64,000 bases of DNA from Alkalimonas delamerensis. GTDB lineage: Bacteria > Pseudomonadota > Gammaproteobacteria > Enterobacterales > Alteromonadaceae. Made by a program: the position numbers and the translations under genes. Where the stretch lies: contig NZ_JAUZVY010000004.1 of assembly GCF_030717955.1 (NCBI RefSeq), forward strand, positions 124,001-188,000. Direction: 5' to 3'. The notes under the pieces were generated by a model that worked only from the letters and a program-made list of their open reading frames with translations, had not been told where the DNA came from and did no database searches. Below are positions 36,228 to 44,619 of this stretch, one piece after another; position 1 is the stretch's first letter, and each line of letters begins with the position of its first letter.

Positions 36228-37013
36228 TTAAACGCCGAGCCATGCGGTAAAAGCGGCTGTTCTGCTTTGGCTGGTTTTAAGCTGAACAGTACCCAGCTTC
36301 AGGTGAATCAATAATGTATTTTTACAATACCGCTCCAGGCGCTCAATGTACTTTAACTGCACCAGCTCACTGCGGTTAATGCGGAAAAAACAGGCAGGAT
36401 CCAATATTTCCATCAATGCCTGCAAGGAAGTAAAAGGCAGAAAGTGACGTTTGCCGGTGATGTCGTAGCCAAGCAGTAAACCTCCGTCAGCCTGGATATA
36501 GACCAAATCACTGACAGTAAGAAAATAAATCTGTTGCTGCTGCCGGATGGGCAGCCGACTTGGGTATTCGGGTGCTTTGACTTGCGCTGGTAATTGGTTC
36601 AGTAGGGCCTGCAATTGGTGTAACGCGGGCTGGGACAGGGTTTCAGACGAAGAGGACGTCAGTTGCCGGAACTTCTGCCAGACTTGCAACAACTTTTCCA
36701 AGCTGTAGGGCTTTAGCAAATAACCAATACCATGGGTTTCAAAAGCGTCCAGCATAAACTGATCATAAGCCGTAATAAAAATTACCGGACACGGTGGCGT
36801 ATAACGTTGAAAGCTTTGAAACACATTGCCATCGGTTAATTCAATATCCGAAAAAATGAGATCCACTGCTGGCATTTTAGCCAGGTAGGCATCGACTTCA
36901 GTAACACTGGTTAATTCAGAGATAATTTCTGTTTCATCAGGAAGTTCCTGCAGTAGGCGCTTTAACTTGTTTCTGGCCAATGGCTCGTCTTCAATGATGA
37001 CCAACTTATGCAT
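36228..37013 (-). CDS. LytTR-family response regulator
   Basis: The 261-residue protein has a receiver domain with acidic pair IIEDEPLAR, acceptor Asp56 in LIFSDIELTDG, and FITAYDQF. A C-terminal LytTR DNA-binding domain (~150-255) includes YIQADGGLLLGYD, FRINRSELVQLKYIERLERY and a short terminal strand. It overlaps the kinase gene by 8 bp, so the two form a LytS/LytT (AlgR-like) pair. Targets usually have paired LytTR sites; none was identified here. Confidence 0.93.
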   Translation of the reverse strand: MHKLVIIEDEPLARNKLKRLLQELPDETEIISELTSVTEVDAYLAKMPAVDLIFSDIELTDGNVFQSFQRYTPPCPVIFITAYDQFMLDAFETHGIGYLLKPYSLEKLLQVWQKFRQLTSSSSETLSQPALHQLQALLNQLPAQVKAPEYPSRLPIRQQQQIYFLTVSDLVYIQADGGLLLGYDITGKRHFLPFTSLQALMEILDPACFFRINRSELVQLKYIERLERYCKNTLLIHLKLGTVQLKTSQSRTAAFTAWLGV

Positions 37014-38049
37014 CTGCCACCCTTTTGATCAGCGGTAATTTTACAGTAAAACTATCATCGGTTTGTTCCACCGTCACTCCCTGTCCGGTCAGAAATAAAA
37101 ACTGCTTGGCTAAATTTTGCAATCCAATACCGTGGCCATTTTTTGCCTGCAAGCGCCGTTGCATGGGGTGTGTGATCACCAGCTGATCCGATAAATACAT
37201 TCGAATGACCAGCGGCTGCTCTGAGCTCCCCTGGTTGTGCTGCAGGGCATTTTCCAATAATAGCTGTAGGCTGAATGGCGGCAGTACATAGTGCTCAACG
37301 TCATTGGCCTCGATGCTAAGCTGGTAACCAGGCCCTAACCTCGCTTGCAACAACTGAAAATAACGCTTGGCAAATTGCAGCTCTTGCATCATCGGCACCA
37401 ACTGCTGATCGGTATTTTGCAACGACAAGCGGTAGAGCTCGGCAAAATCGTGCAAGTATTGGCTGGCATGATTGGGATCGGTCGCAATCAGCTCATCCAG
37501 GGTATTTAATGAGTTAAAGACAAAGTGCGGATTCAGCTGAGCTTTTAGCTGTTGAATTTTTAACTGGGCCAGCTGCTGCTGATAATCAGACAACTGCTCG
37601 CGGTAAGCTTCCGCCTGTTTGCTGTGTGTATAGGCCAGGTAAATACCGGAGTAAATCACCATATCCGCAACATAACCCAGGTTTATCTGCAGCAGGGTAT
37701 CGGCATTGAAGTTCAGTGCAACCGTATCAAAAGCGATCGCAATCAACAAACTGATGCCATTGCTAAAGAGCAGGTAACACACTAACGCAATCAAACAGAT
37801 GAAGCCATAATGGTGCCAGCCAAGCTGCGGCTTCTGACTGAGGGCTTGTCTGTTCAACCAAAACCGGACCAGGCTAAAAATAAACAGAGCGGCAATAAAT
37901 TGAAAAATGGGCCCGTCTGGTACAACCGTATACCAGGATATCATCCCCGCACCAACACGATTGCTAATCACCAGAAAATAGCTAAATAAAAAAACCAGCA
38001 CCAAAAAAGTGCGATCTACCTGCAAATACATCATCCATCGCCGTAGCAT
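37006..38049 (-). CDS. LytS-type sensor histidine kinase (His_kinase family)
   Basis: The 347-residue protein has about five membrane segments (residues ~12-145) and a coiled-coil linker rich in Gln. The His_kinase signature LNPHFVFNSLNTLDELI (~171-187) holds the phosphorylated His, and an ATPase domain follows with LLLENALQHN and GHGIGLQNL. No extracellular domain is seen, so it may sense a membrane-linked or small signal. It is 60 bp downstream of the membrane-anchored unknown gene, with a hairpin between. Confidence 0.92.
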   Translation of the reverse strand: MLRRWMMYLQVDRTFLVLVFLFSYFLVISNRVGAGMISWYTVVPDGPIFQFIAALFIFSLVRFWLNRQALSQKPQLGWHHYGFICLIALVCYLLFSNGISLLIAIAFDTVALNFNADTLLQINLGYVADMVIYSGIYLAYTHSKQAEAYREQLSDYQQQLAQLKIQQLKAQLNPHFVFNSLNTLDELIATDPNHASQYLHDFAELYRLSLQNTDQQLVPMMQELQFAKRYFQLLQARLGPGYQLSIEANDVEHYVLPPFSLQLLLENALQHNQGSSEQPLVIRMYLSDQLVITHPMQRRLQAKNGHGIGLQNLAKQFLFLTGQGVTVEQTDDSFTVKLPLIKRVADA

Positions 38050-38074
38050 AAGCTGGTATTACCTTATTAAAAGT

Positions 38075-38096
38075 GCAGGCGCTTATGAGCGCCTGC
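38075..38096 (-). terminator. Hairpin between the 38.1-kb unknown gene and the kinase gene
   Basis: A perfect 9-bp stem GCAGGCGCT/AGCGCCTGC with a 4-base loop is followed on the minus strand by ACTTTTAAT. It may end or weaken transcription before the kinase gene. Confidence 0.6.
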
Positions 38097-38109
38097 GGTA
38101 GACATCACA

Positions 38110-38859
38110 TCATTCATGGCTTTGCGAGCCAGACCAGGTATGCGTGAGCTCTCCCTCACGATTGAAAAACTGTAACTGAACTTCATCTTGCTCGTCGACA
38201 TAAAACTTGGCACGAGGCGAGCCATCACTGGCAAACAAAAATAACCCGTTGTTACTTTCGTGGGTTTTACCCAATAAGATCCGCTGTGTGCCACCAATCA
38301 AACCTTGCTCTTGATAGGCAATAGCGGTTTCCCGCCATAGCTCTGGATCCTCAATCTGATTTAACTCATGCATAATCCGGCGCATCCCGTCTTGGGTTTC
38401 ATGCTCTGGGCGATCATTAAATGCCAACCCGGAACTCACCACTCGCTTGCCATCCCGCATTTCATCCATAGTCAGCAGTTGCATCACCTGATCACCGTCG
38501 TATTTATCAAAAGCCAACATCATACCAGCACTGTGACCATGTTCATTTTTGCTGCCATCGTAAATAAAGCCGCCTGCCTCTATCCCTTCCTCATTAAAAA
38601 ACAGCATGCCGGAGCGCTTTTTTCGATGCTCATTTAATACAGTACCATTGACCTGCTCAGTGGTCGGAAAGCGCGCTGTATTGGTCAGGAGCATTTTTAC
38701 CGTACCATCCGCCTCGACAATGTTAATCCGCTCTACCGTCAAGGTATCAAATCGGACATCCTTGTTTGCTCTCATACCCGTGGTCACCAGTACCGCTGAT
38801 AATGCCAGACACGCCACCACAGCACCACGTAACACTTTAATTTCTTTTTCAATTTTCAT
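38110..38859 (-). CDS. Membrane-anchored protein of unknown function
   Basis: This 249-residue protein has one N-terminal membrane segment (~9-29) and the rest outside the cytoplasm. It shows FDTLTVERINIVEADGTVKM (~37-56), GMLFFNEEGIEAGGFIYDG and, near the end, LFLFASDGSPRAKFYVDEQD. These read as repeated beta-strand units (D-G-x-x-R/K turns). I recall similar unnamed proteins in Lysobacter and Alteromonadales but know no function. It stands directly upstream of the LytS/LytT pair on the same strand, so it could take part in the same response. Confidence 0.75.
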   Translation of the reverse strand: MKIEKEIKVLRGAVVACLALSAVLVTTGMRANKDVRFDTLTVERINIVEADGTVKMLLTNTARFPTTEQVNGTVLNEHRKKRSGMLFFNEEGIEAGGFIYDGSKNEHGHSAGMMLAFDKYDGDQVMQLLTMDEMRDGKRVVSSGLAFNDRPEHETQDGMRRIMHELNQIEDPELWRETAIAYQEQGLIGGTQRILLGKTHESNNGLFLFASDGSPRAKFYVDEQDEVQLQFFNREGELTHTWSGSQSHE

Positions 38860-38971
38860 AACTTACTCGCTTTTCCTGTTGATGTTGACTGCAGTATCAA
38901 CCACTCAGAAAGCACGGACAAAGGCTAACTGACAAGCTAAGGAAATTTGTTGCTGAGTAAAGGAATAATGA

Positions 38972-39229
38972 TGTTTAATCAGCCTCAGTTCCAAGCTGAT
39001 GCTGCTGGAACAGGATGCCGGCTTGCATCTAACCTTATTGCTACCCGGACTTCGTGACGATGTAAAATTATGCGAAGCACTCAGGCAGCACGGCTTTAAG
39101 GTTCAGCCCTTTAGCCGCTATTGTTTTTTAAACGAGCCTGAACAAGGACTTGTTATCGGCATAGCTGATGCCGATCAGGCAACGATCAGACAATTGATTC
39201 AGCTCGTCAAACAGAAGCTAAACGGTTAA
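38972..39229 (+). pseudogene. C-terminal remnant of a MocR-type (GntR/aminotransferase) regulator
   Basis: An open frame after a TGA at 38969-38971 encodes ~85 residues that match only the end of MocR regulators: EQDAGLHLTLLLPGLRDD, then LRQHGFKVQPFSRYCF, GLVIGIADAD and a closing helix IRQLIQLVKQKL. The DNA-binding domain and nearly all the PLP-binding domain are missing, and the 112 bp upstream hold no remainder. The nearest ATG in frame is 38999. It lies just before a phzF-like gene, a pairing seen with MocR regulators. It is probably a decayed gene. Confidence 0.7.
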
Positions 39230-39282
39230 TCTGCTAGCCATTTCAATCAGGAGTAAACCCAGTGAAGCTACAAATTTTTTAG

Positions 39283-40062
39283 GTGGATGCTTTTACCGAT
39301 CAAGTCTTTAGTGGCAACCCAGCGGCGGTCTGTCCGCTGACCCACTGGCTGGACGATGGATTGCTGCAACGCATTGCCGAAGAAAACAACTTATCGGAAA
39401 CCGCATTTTTTGTGCCGGAAGGCGATGGCTATCGATTGCGCTGGTTTACCCCGGAAGCCGAGGTCGACCTCTGTGGCCACGCCACTCTGGCCGCTGCCCA
39501 TGTGCTTTACCGTCATTTGGGGTATAACCAAGCTACACTGGAATTTGCCACCCGCAGCGGGCCTTTGCAGGTGACCCGTTCGGACAACGGCTACCAGATG
39601 GATTTTCCAGCCAGTAGGCCACAACCGGTTGCAGCGCCGGCTAAGCTGCTTGCCGGGCTTGGCAAAGCGCCAAAAGACGTGCTGGCGGCCTTTGATTACA
39701 TTGCGGTGTACCACAGTGCCGAGGAAGTCGAAGCACTGGCGCCCGACTTCGAGCAGCTGAGACAACTGGGCTTGCGTGGTGTGGTTGCTACAGCTCCAGG
39801 CCCCAGCAAAGACAAAGATGTTGATTTTGTCAGCCGCTGCTTTTTCCCCAAGCTTCGGGTAAACGAAGATCCAGTCACCGGCTCAGCGCACTGCCAGCTG
39901 GCCCCCTACTGGGCCAACAAGCTTGGCAAAGAGCAGCTAAGCGCCTACCAGGCCTCCAAAAGAGGTGGCACCATCCACTGCCAGCTTGCCACCGAGCGGG
40001 TGCTGCTCAGCGGTCAGGCCGTGGATTTCATGCAGGGGGAGATCAGCTTGGTATCGCTGTGA
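39283..40062 (+). CDS. PhzF-family isomerase-like protein, start interrupted by an amber codon
   Basis: The 259-residue PhzF fold protein has DAFTDQVFSGNPAAVCPL, the catalytic Glu in NNLSETAFFV, RWFTPEAEVDLCGHATLAAA (in part) and NEDPVTGSAHCQLAPYW in the second half. PhzF relatives isomerise or epimerise small acids; the substrate is unknown. Family members begin with a strand like MKLQIFQVDAFT. Here a GTG at 39262 with CAGGAG upstream begins VKLQIF but is cut by TAG at 39280-39282, exactly where Gln is expected. Only the GTG at 39283, without a ribosome site, remains for the rest. It may be a fresh pseudogene, a restart, or a base error. Confidence 0.75.
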   Translation: MDAFTDQVFSGNPAAVCPLTHWLDDGLLQRIAEENNLSETAFFVPEGDGYRLRWFTPEAEVDLCGHATLAAAHVLYRHLGYNQATLEFATRSGPLQVTRSDNGYQMDFPASRPQPVAAPAKLLAGLGKAPKDVLAAFDYIAVYHSAEEVEALAPDFEQLRQLGLRGVVATAPGPSKDKDVDFVSRCFFPKLRVNEDPVTGSAHCQLAPYWANKLGKEQLSAYQASKRGGTIHCQLATERVLLSGQAVDFMQGEISLVSL

Positions 40063-40073
40063 ACTGCGTTAAG

Positions 40074-41324
40074 TCAGCGAGCAAACAATGGTCGCTTGCG
40101 GTAAGTCAGGCTGCGCCACAACCACTCCATCGGCCCATAGCGATAGCGCTGCAACCACCAATGACTAAACCAAAGCTGGCTGCCATAAAGCAACAGGGCC
40201 CAAAAGGTTGCGGCAGCCCGCCCCAAGTCGCCGTAAAGCCCGAAACCATAGCCGTAAAACAGCAGGGTAAAAACAATGGAGTGCAGTAAATAGTTGGAGA
40301 GCGCCATTCTCCCTGCTGGTGCAAGCCAGCCAATCAAACGGCTTTTGTGCAGGTACAGCTGCACCAATGTCGCCAGATAGGCCAGGCACAATGCCAGATT
40401 CGAAAAGTTTTGGCAGGTCATCAACACTGCATTGCGCATGCTGGCTGTCACCATCTCCACGTCCGTCCCATAAATGCCCCAGGTCAAGGTTAATGGCAAC
40501 CCGATGGCATAACCCAACCACATCAGCCGCCAGAAAAAGCGGGCATGCTGCTGGGGTTCTTGCAAGATACCAGAGCGACCCAGCGCAGCACCCAGCAAAA
40601 AAATACCCAGGATCATCGGCACAAAGAGTACCAACGCAGGGCTGAGGTACATGGCCTGAAACTCATAAAGCCGCCACTGCACCAGCTGCCAATAACCTCC
40701 CGTTGCATAGAGCAAATCTCCACGGGCGATATCTGCCAGCAATTTTTCTTTATCGGCGGCAAAGCCAGCTTCGAGCTTTGCAGCCTCCTCAGGCACTTGC
40801 ATCGCCATCTCGAGGAGCTGTGTAGCAAGCAAAATCAGCAGAATGGGGGTCAGCAACAGCACCACAGACCAGATAAAGAGCCGTTTCACCGAGGCATTGA
40901 CAAAGAGCAGCAGCAAAAAACCGACCAGAGCATACAAGTGCAGTATATCGCCACTCCAAATAAACAGCAGATGCACTACACCAATGGCCAGCAGACCCCA
41001 CAAACGGCGACGGAATAAAGCAGTAGCTGCCGCCCCCTTTTGCCTGGCCCGGTCAATAAACACAATAAAACCAAGGCCAAACAACAAGGAAAACAGCGTA
41101 TAAAACTTGCCCTGGATAAAAGTAAAAGACAACCAGGCCACCGCATAATCCAGCCCGCTTTGCTCGGAGTTAAATCCCAGCATCAGCGCCTGAATGGGCC
41201 GCTGAAAAAACTCGATGTTCATCATTAAAATGCCAAAGAGGGCAAAGCCACGGATCGCATCCAGGATCAGCATGCGCTCAGCCGGTGCTACCGGACTGGG
41301 TAAATCTGTTGTCGGGGTTGTCAT
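40074..41324 (-). CDS. DUF418 (YeiB-like) multi-pass membrane protein
   Basis: The 416-residue inner-membrane protein has about ten hydrophobic segments. It shows the DUF418/heparan-acetyltransferase-like start RMLILDAIRGFALFGILMMN (~16-35), LFGLGFIVF and, near the end, LAPAGRMALSNYLLHSIVF with GLYGDLG. The family is common in bacteria, possibly acyl transfer across the membrane; function is not established. I start it at ATG 41324; the frame continues upstream to a TTG but without family likeness. The gene is monocistronic. Confidence 0.85.
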   Translation of the reverse strand: MTTPTTDLPSPVAPAERMLILDAIRGFALFGILMMNIEFFQRPIQALMLGFNSEQSGLDYAVAWLSFTFIQGKFYTLFSLLFGLGFIVFIDRARQKGAAATALFRRRLWGLLAIGVVHLLFIWSGDILHLYALVGFLLLLFVNASVKRLFIWSVVLLLTPILLILLATQLLEMAMQVPEEAAKLEAGFAADKEKLLADIARGDLLYATGGYWQLVQWRLYEFQAMYLSPALVLFVPMILGIFLLGAALGRSGILQEPQQHARFFWRLMWLGYAIGLPLTLTWGIYGTDVEMVTASMRNAVLMTCQNFSNLALCLAYLATLVQLYLHKSRLIGWLAPAGRMALSNYLLHSIVFTLLFYGYGFGLYGDLGRAAATFWALLLYGSQLWFSHWWLQRYRYGPMEWLWRSLTYRKRPLFAR

Positions 41325-41447
41325 GATAGTAGCCAATCCATGCAGAGCTGCCGGCCAAAGGGTTTGGTGTATTGAAGATAGCTTAGATTTGTTGGAAGTA
41401 AATAGGGTAAGGTTTCGAACCAAGTCCGCCCTGCTCCGCAGTCAAAC

Positions 41448-41479
41448 AAAAAGCCCCCAGCTTTCGCTGGGGGCTTTTT
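41448..41479. terminator. Terminator downstream of tRNA-Ser
   Basis: AAAAAGCCCCCAGC pairs with GCTGGGGGCTTTTT around TTTC; T tracts occur on both strands. It lies 10 bp after the tRNA-Ser 3' end. Confidence 0.9.
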
Positions 41480-41488
41480 GTTTGAATA

Positions 41489-41578
41489 TGGCGGAGAGGG
41501 AGGGATTCGAACCCTCGTTAGGGGTTAACCTAAACACACTTTCCAGGCGTGCGCCTTCAGCCACTCAGCCACCTCTCC
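41489..41578 (-). tRNA. tRNA-Ser (GGA)
   Basis: On the minus strand GGAGAGG pairs with CCTCTCC, followed by G and encoded CCA. The anticodon loop is CTGGAAA (anticodon GGA), a long variable arm is present, and the T arm has GGGTTCGAATCCC. Total is 90 nt including CCA, matching class II tRNA-Ser. Confidence 0.97.
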
Positions 41579-41603
41579 GATACTCGCCGTAGCGAGCGCC
41601 GCT

Positions 41604-41632
41604 ATACTAGGTAAAAAGCGGACTTGTTGCAA
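41604..41632 (-). promoter_or_regulatory. Promoter of tRNA-Ser
   Basis: TTGCAA, 17 bp, TAGTAT on the minus strand, ~26 bp before the mature 5' end, with a GC-rich start region typical of stringently controlled stable RNA promoters. Confidence 0.65.
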
Positions 41633-41677
41633 CAGTTATCTGTTGCTTTGCAACCTTCTGCTGCTAAATTAAGCAGC

Positions 41678-42751
41678 TTAGGCATTGCCCTTTACAGCAA
41701 CCTGCTGCTCTTTGGCGAAATTCAGCATCCGATCCAGTGGCAGCAAGGCCCGGTGACGCAGGCTGTCGTCGACAAAGATTTCATGGCCGTCACGGCTCAC
41801 CAGAGCTTCTTCAATCGCCTGTAAGCCGTTCATCGCCATCCAGGGGCAATGGGCGCAGCTGCGGCAGGTGGCGCCGTTGCCGCCGGTTGGGGCTTCAATA
41901 AAGGTCTTTTCCGGGGCCTGCTGCTGCATCTTGTAGAAGATGCCCTTATCAGTCGCCACAATAAAGGTGTCGTTGGGCAGGGTTTGACTGGCTTTGATCA
42001 GCTGGCTGGTAGAGCCGACTGCATCGGCCAGTTGCACGACGGAGTCTGGCGACTCCGGGTGCACCAGCACCGCAGCGTTGGGGTATTGCTGCTTAAGCTC
42101 AACCAAGGCCTTGGCTTTGAATTCGTCGTGCACAATGCAGGCGCCGTTCCACAGCAGCATGTCGGCACCGGTTTGCTTTTGCACATAGGCGCCTAAGTGC
42201 TTGTCCGGGCCCCAGAGGATTTTCTTGCCCTGGCTGTCCAGGTAATCGACCACATCCAGGGCGATGGACGAGGTGACCACCCAATCGGCTCTGGCTTTGA
42301 CCGCGGCGGAGGTGTTGGCATAAACCACCACCACCCTGTCCGGGTGCGCATCGCAAAACGCCGAAAACTCTTTGGCCGGGCAGCCGAGATCCAGCGAGCA
42401 GGTGGCTTCCAGCGTCGGCATCAAGACGGTTTTTTCCGGACTTAAGATTTTGGCCGTCTCGCCCATAAAGCGCACACCCGCCACGATCAACGTCTCGGCC
42501 GGATGCTCTTTGCCAAAGCGCGCCATCTCCAATGAATCAGAGACACAGCCACCGGTTTCTTCTGCCAGTGCCTGGATTTCAGGATCGGTGTAGTAGTGAG
42601 CAACCAACACGGCGTTGTGCTGCTGTAATAAGGCTTTAATACGCGCCTTGTACTCTGATGCTTGCTCCGCATTCAGCGGCATCGGCTTGCGCGGAAAAAC
42701 AAACTGCTGTTCGTCGAAATACAAACTTTGTTCCATCGTGCCAGTCTTCAT
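41678..42751 (-). CDS. nadA: Quinolinate synthase
   Basis: This ~357-residue NadA makes quinolinate from iminoaspartate and dihydroxyacetone phosphate in NAD synthesis. It closely follows E. coli NadA: AVLVAHYYTDPEIQALAEET, GGCVSDSLEMARFG, VRFMGETAKILSPEK, CSLDLGCP, VVYANTSAAVKARADW and CRSCAHCPWMAMN, the cysteines binding a 4Fe-4S cluster. I start it at ATG 42751; ATG 42736 would also be reasonable, and neither has a strong ribosome site. It stands beside the tRNA-Lys array and the tol-pal genes, as in other gammaproteobacteria. Confidence 0.95.
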   Translation of the reverse strand: MKTGTMEQSLYFDEQQFVFPRKPMPLNAEQASEYKARIKALLQQHNAVLVAHYYTDPEIQALAEETGGCVSDSLEMARFGKEHPAETLIVAGVRFMGETAKILSPEKTVLMPTLEATCSLDLGCPAKEFSAFCDAHPDRVVVVYANTSAAVKARADWVVTSSIALDVVDYLDSQGKKILWGPDKHLGAYVQKQTGADMLLWNGACIVHDEFKAKALVELKQQYPNAAVLVHPESPDSVVQLADAVGSTSQLIKASQTLPNDTFIVATDKGIFYKMQQQAPEKTFIEAPTGGNGATCRSCAHCPWMAMNGLQAIEEALVSRDGHEIFVDDSLRHRALLPLDRMLNFAKEQQVAVKGNA

Positions 42752-42831
42752 TACCGAAAAAAGGGCGCTATTATAGCGTGAGACAACGCGAAATGACAAA
42801 AATTAACGCTGGAGGAAGAAAACAGGGAAAG

Positions 42832-42907
42832 TGGTGGGTCATGATGGATTCGAACCATCGACCAATGGATTAAAAGTCCACTGCTCTACCAACTGAGCTA
42901 ATGACCC
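42832..42907 (-). tRNA. tRNA-Lys (UUU), copy 3 in transcript order
   Basis: 76 nt with encoded CCA: acceptor GGGTCAT/ATGACCC, D arm AGCTCAGTTGGTAGAGC, anticodon loop CTTTTAA (TTT), T arm ATGGTTCGAATCCAT. It is identical to the next two tRNAs. Confidence 0.97.
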
Positions 42908-42934
42908 ACTAAAAAATGTGTGCACAACGGAACC

Positions 42935-43010
42935 TGGTGGGTCATGATGGATTCGAACCATCGACCAATGGATTAAAAGTCCACTGCTCTACCAACTGAG
43001 CTAATGACCC
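42935..43010 (-). tRNA. tRNA-Lys (UUU), copy 2
   Basis: 76 nt, the same sequence as its neighbours including CCA, separated by 27 bp from the one below and 26 bp from the one above. The spacers differ, so only the tRNA units are repeated. Confidence 0.97.
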
Positions 43011-43036
43011 GGTTCAGGGTGTGACAAAAGAGGCGG

Positions 43037-43112
43037 TGGTGGGTCATGATGGATTCGAACCATCGACCAATGGATTAAAAGTCCACTGCTCTACCAACTG
43101 AGCTAATGACCC
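43037..43112 (-). tRNA. tRNA-Lys (UUU), copy 1 (promoter-proximal)
   Basis: 76 nt with CCA, identical to copies 2 and 3. A promoter lies just upstream, so the three are probably one transcript processed by RNases. Confidence 0.97.
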
Positions 43113-43127
43113 TCGCCGCGGACGCAT

Positions 43128-43155
43128 ATCTTACTGATTTCAGGCGTCAGTGCAA
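43128..43155 (-). promoter_or_regulatory. Promoter of the tRNA-Lys array
   Basis: TTGCAC, 16 bp, TAAGAT on the minus strand, followed by a GC-rich discriminator (GCGTCCGCGG). TSS would lie a few bases before the first tRNA. The remaining bases up to cpoB carry A/T runs but no gene. Confidence 0.65.
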
Positions 43156-43246
43156 CCAAAAAAATAAAAAAAACACCGTCACTGCTGTTAAACGCTTAAA
43201 TAGGAAGCAACTTGCTGAAAATCACAACAAGGGTGCAACCTTTTTC

Positions 43247-44014
43247 TTAATTCAGGCTGTCGAGCCGCCCCTGAGCCAAACGCACTGCCGGTGCATTGGG
43301 ATGCTGCTCCACCACACGCTGGTAATACTGCCGGGCTGCCGCAACATTGTTTTCCCGCTCGGCCACTTGCCCCAGTTTAAAGAGCGCATCCGGCACCTTG
43401 TTGGAGTCGGCAAAGTTTTGCACCACGCGCTGAAAATAGGTTTTCGCTTTTGACAGCTCGTTATCACGCAACACCAGCTCACCTAACCAGTAATTGGCGT
43501 TGGCGGCATAGACAGAGTTTGGGTAGTTCTGCAAGAACCGCTCAAACTCGGTAATGGCTGCATCGTAACGACGGTCACGCAGCACCATCTGTACTGCGCG
43601 GTCGTAGGCATCATTTTCAGACACATCGGACGAGAAAGGCGTTTGCACTGGATCGATGCTGGTTTCAATTTGCATCTGAGCCGGTGCAGGGCCTGCGCTC
43701 ATTCGACGCTCAATTTCCTGATAAATGTCGCGTTGGCGTTGCACAATTTCTTCCAACTGATGGCTGTGCAGCTCGGTCTGTCCGCGCAGTTCAGAGACCT
43801 CATCCAGCAACTGCTCTAAATGTTGCTGCATACGCATCTGCGCATTGCCCCTCGCCTCAACCACCCGCTCCAGAGCCTCCAATCGTTGCTCCAGACTGCC
43901 AGAGCCGGCTGCAGGCGCAGCGCCCCGGCTACGGCTGATGTCGGAAACCGGGGCCGGGTTTGCCATTGCCACAGCAGAGACCAAACTGACCAGCACTATC
44001 CATTGTTTTTTCAT
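43247..44014 (-). CDS. cpoB: Cell division coordinator CpoB (YbgF)
   Basis: The 255-residue periplasmic protein has a signal peptide (to about AMA, 18), an N-terminal coiled coil with Gln and Glu (~38-105) for trimer formation, and C-terminal TPR repeats (~130-250: YDRAVQMVLRDRRYDAAI, YANANYWLGELVL, PDALFKLGQVA). CpoB ties the Tol system to PBP1B-driven septal wall synthesis. It ends the tol-pal cluster, 26 bp after pal. Confidence 0.93.
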   Translation of the reverse strand: MKKQWIVLVSLVSAVAMANPAPVSDISRSRGAAPAAGSGSLEQRLEALERVVEARGNAQMRMQQHLEQLLDEVSELRGQTELHSHQLEEIVQRQRDIYQEIERRMSAGPAPAQMQIETSIDPVQTPFSSDVSENDAYDRAVQMVLRDRRYDAAITEFERFLQNYPNSVYAANANYWLGELVLRDNELSKAKTYFQRVVQNFADSNKVPDALFKLGQVAERENNVAAARQYYQRVVEQHPNAPAVRLAQGRLDSLN

Positions 44015-44040
44015 TGCACAACGCTTCTCTTAGCTAGATA

Positions 44041-44580
44041 TTAATACACCAGAACGGCACGACGGTTTTTGGCAAAACCAGCTTCGGTGCGCGACATATC
44101 GACTGGACGCTCTTCACCGTAGCTGACAGTTCGCATCTGGCTGGCCGGAACCCCCAGGTTTTGCAAATACTGGACAACGGCCTGAGCACGACGCTCACCC
44201 AAAGCAATGTTGTACTCTGGGGTACCACGCTCATCGGTATGGCCTTCAATGGTTACCCGCACCGATGGGTTGTTGCGTAGGAACTCGCCATGAGCACGCA
44301 GGCTTTCAACAAACTCCTGCCGGATGGTCGAACGGTCAAAATCAAAGTAAATCACGTTTTCCTGGCGCAGCGCTTCCATTTGCTGGCGCACGCGCTCAGC
44401 CGGCGTTAACGCCTGCTCGGCTCGCTCAACCTGAACCGCAGCATCGCGCTCCATCTGAGCACGGCGCGCGGCCTCTGCCTCCGCTTCGGATACCGAGGTT
44501 TGTGAGGTGGAACTACAGGCCGCAAGAGTCAGGATGGGTAAAGCAATCAGTAACCCTTTCAACGCAGGATGAAGGTTCAT
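44041..44580 (-). CDS. pal: Peptidoglycan-associated lipoprotein
   Basis: The 179-residue lipoprotein has lipobox LAAC (Cys ~22). After a charged linker comes an OmpA-like peptidoglycan-binding domain (~75-179): IYFDFDRSTI, VRVTIEGHTDERGTPEYN (in part), ALGERRAQAV and NRRAVLVY. Pal sits in the outer membrane inner leaflet and binds wall, TolB and TolA. Gap to tolB is 39 bp. Confidence 0.96.
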   Translation of the reverse strand: MNLHPALKGLLIALPILTLAACSSTSQTSVSEAEAEAARRAQMERDAAVQVERAEQALTPAERVRQQMEALRQENVIYFDFDRSTIRQEFVESLRAHGEFLRNNPSVRVTIEGHTDERGTPEYNIALGERRAQAVVQYLQNLGVPASQMRTVSYGEERPVDMSRTEAGFAKNRRAVLVY

Positions 44581-44619
44581 AGCAACATATCCTTACTAAT
44601 TAGTAATTAAGAGTTTTGG

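Noticed and set aside
41405..41425. T-arm-like GGTTCGAAACC near tRNA-Ser as a second tRNA
   Set aside because: No acceptor, D or anticodon arm can be built around it.
42832..43112. Three regularly spaced ~76-bp repeats resembling a CRISPR array
   Set aside because: Each unit folds as tRNA-Lys with CCA; the repeats are far longer than CRISPR repeats and no cas gene is near.
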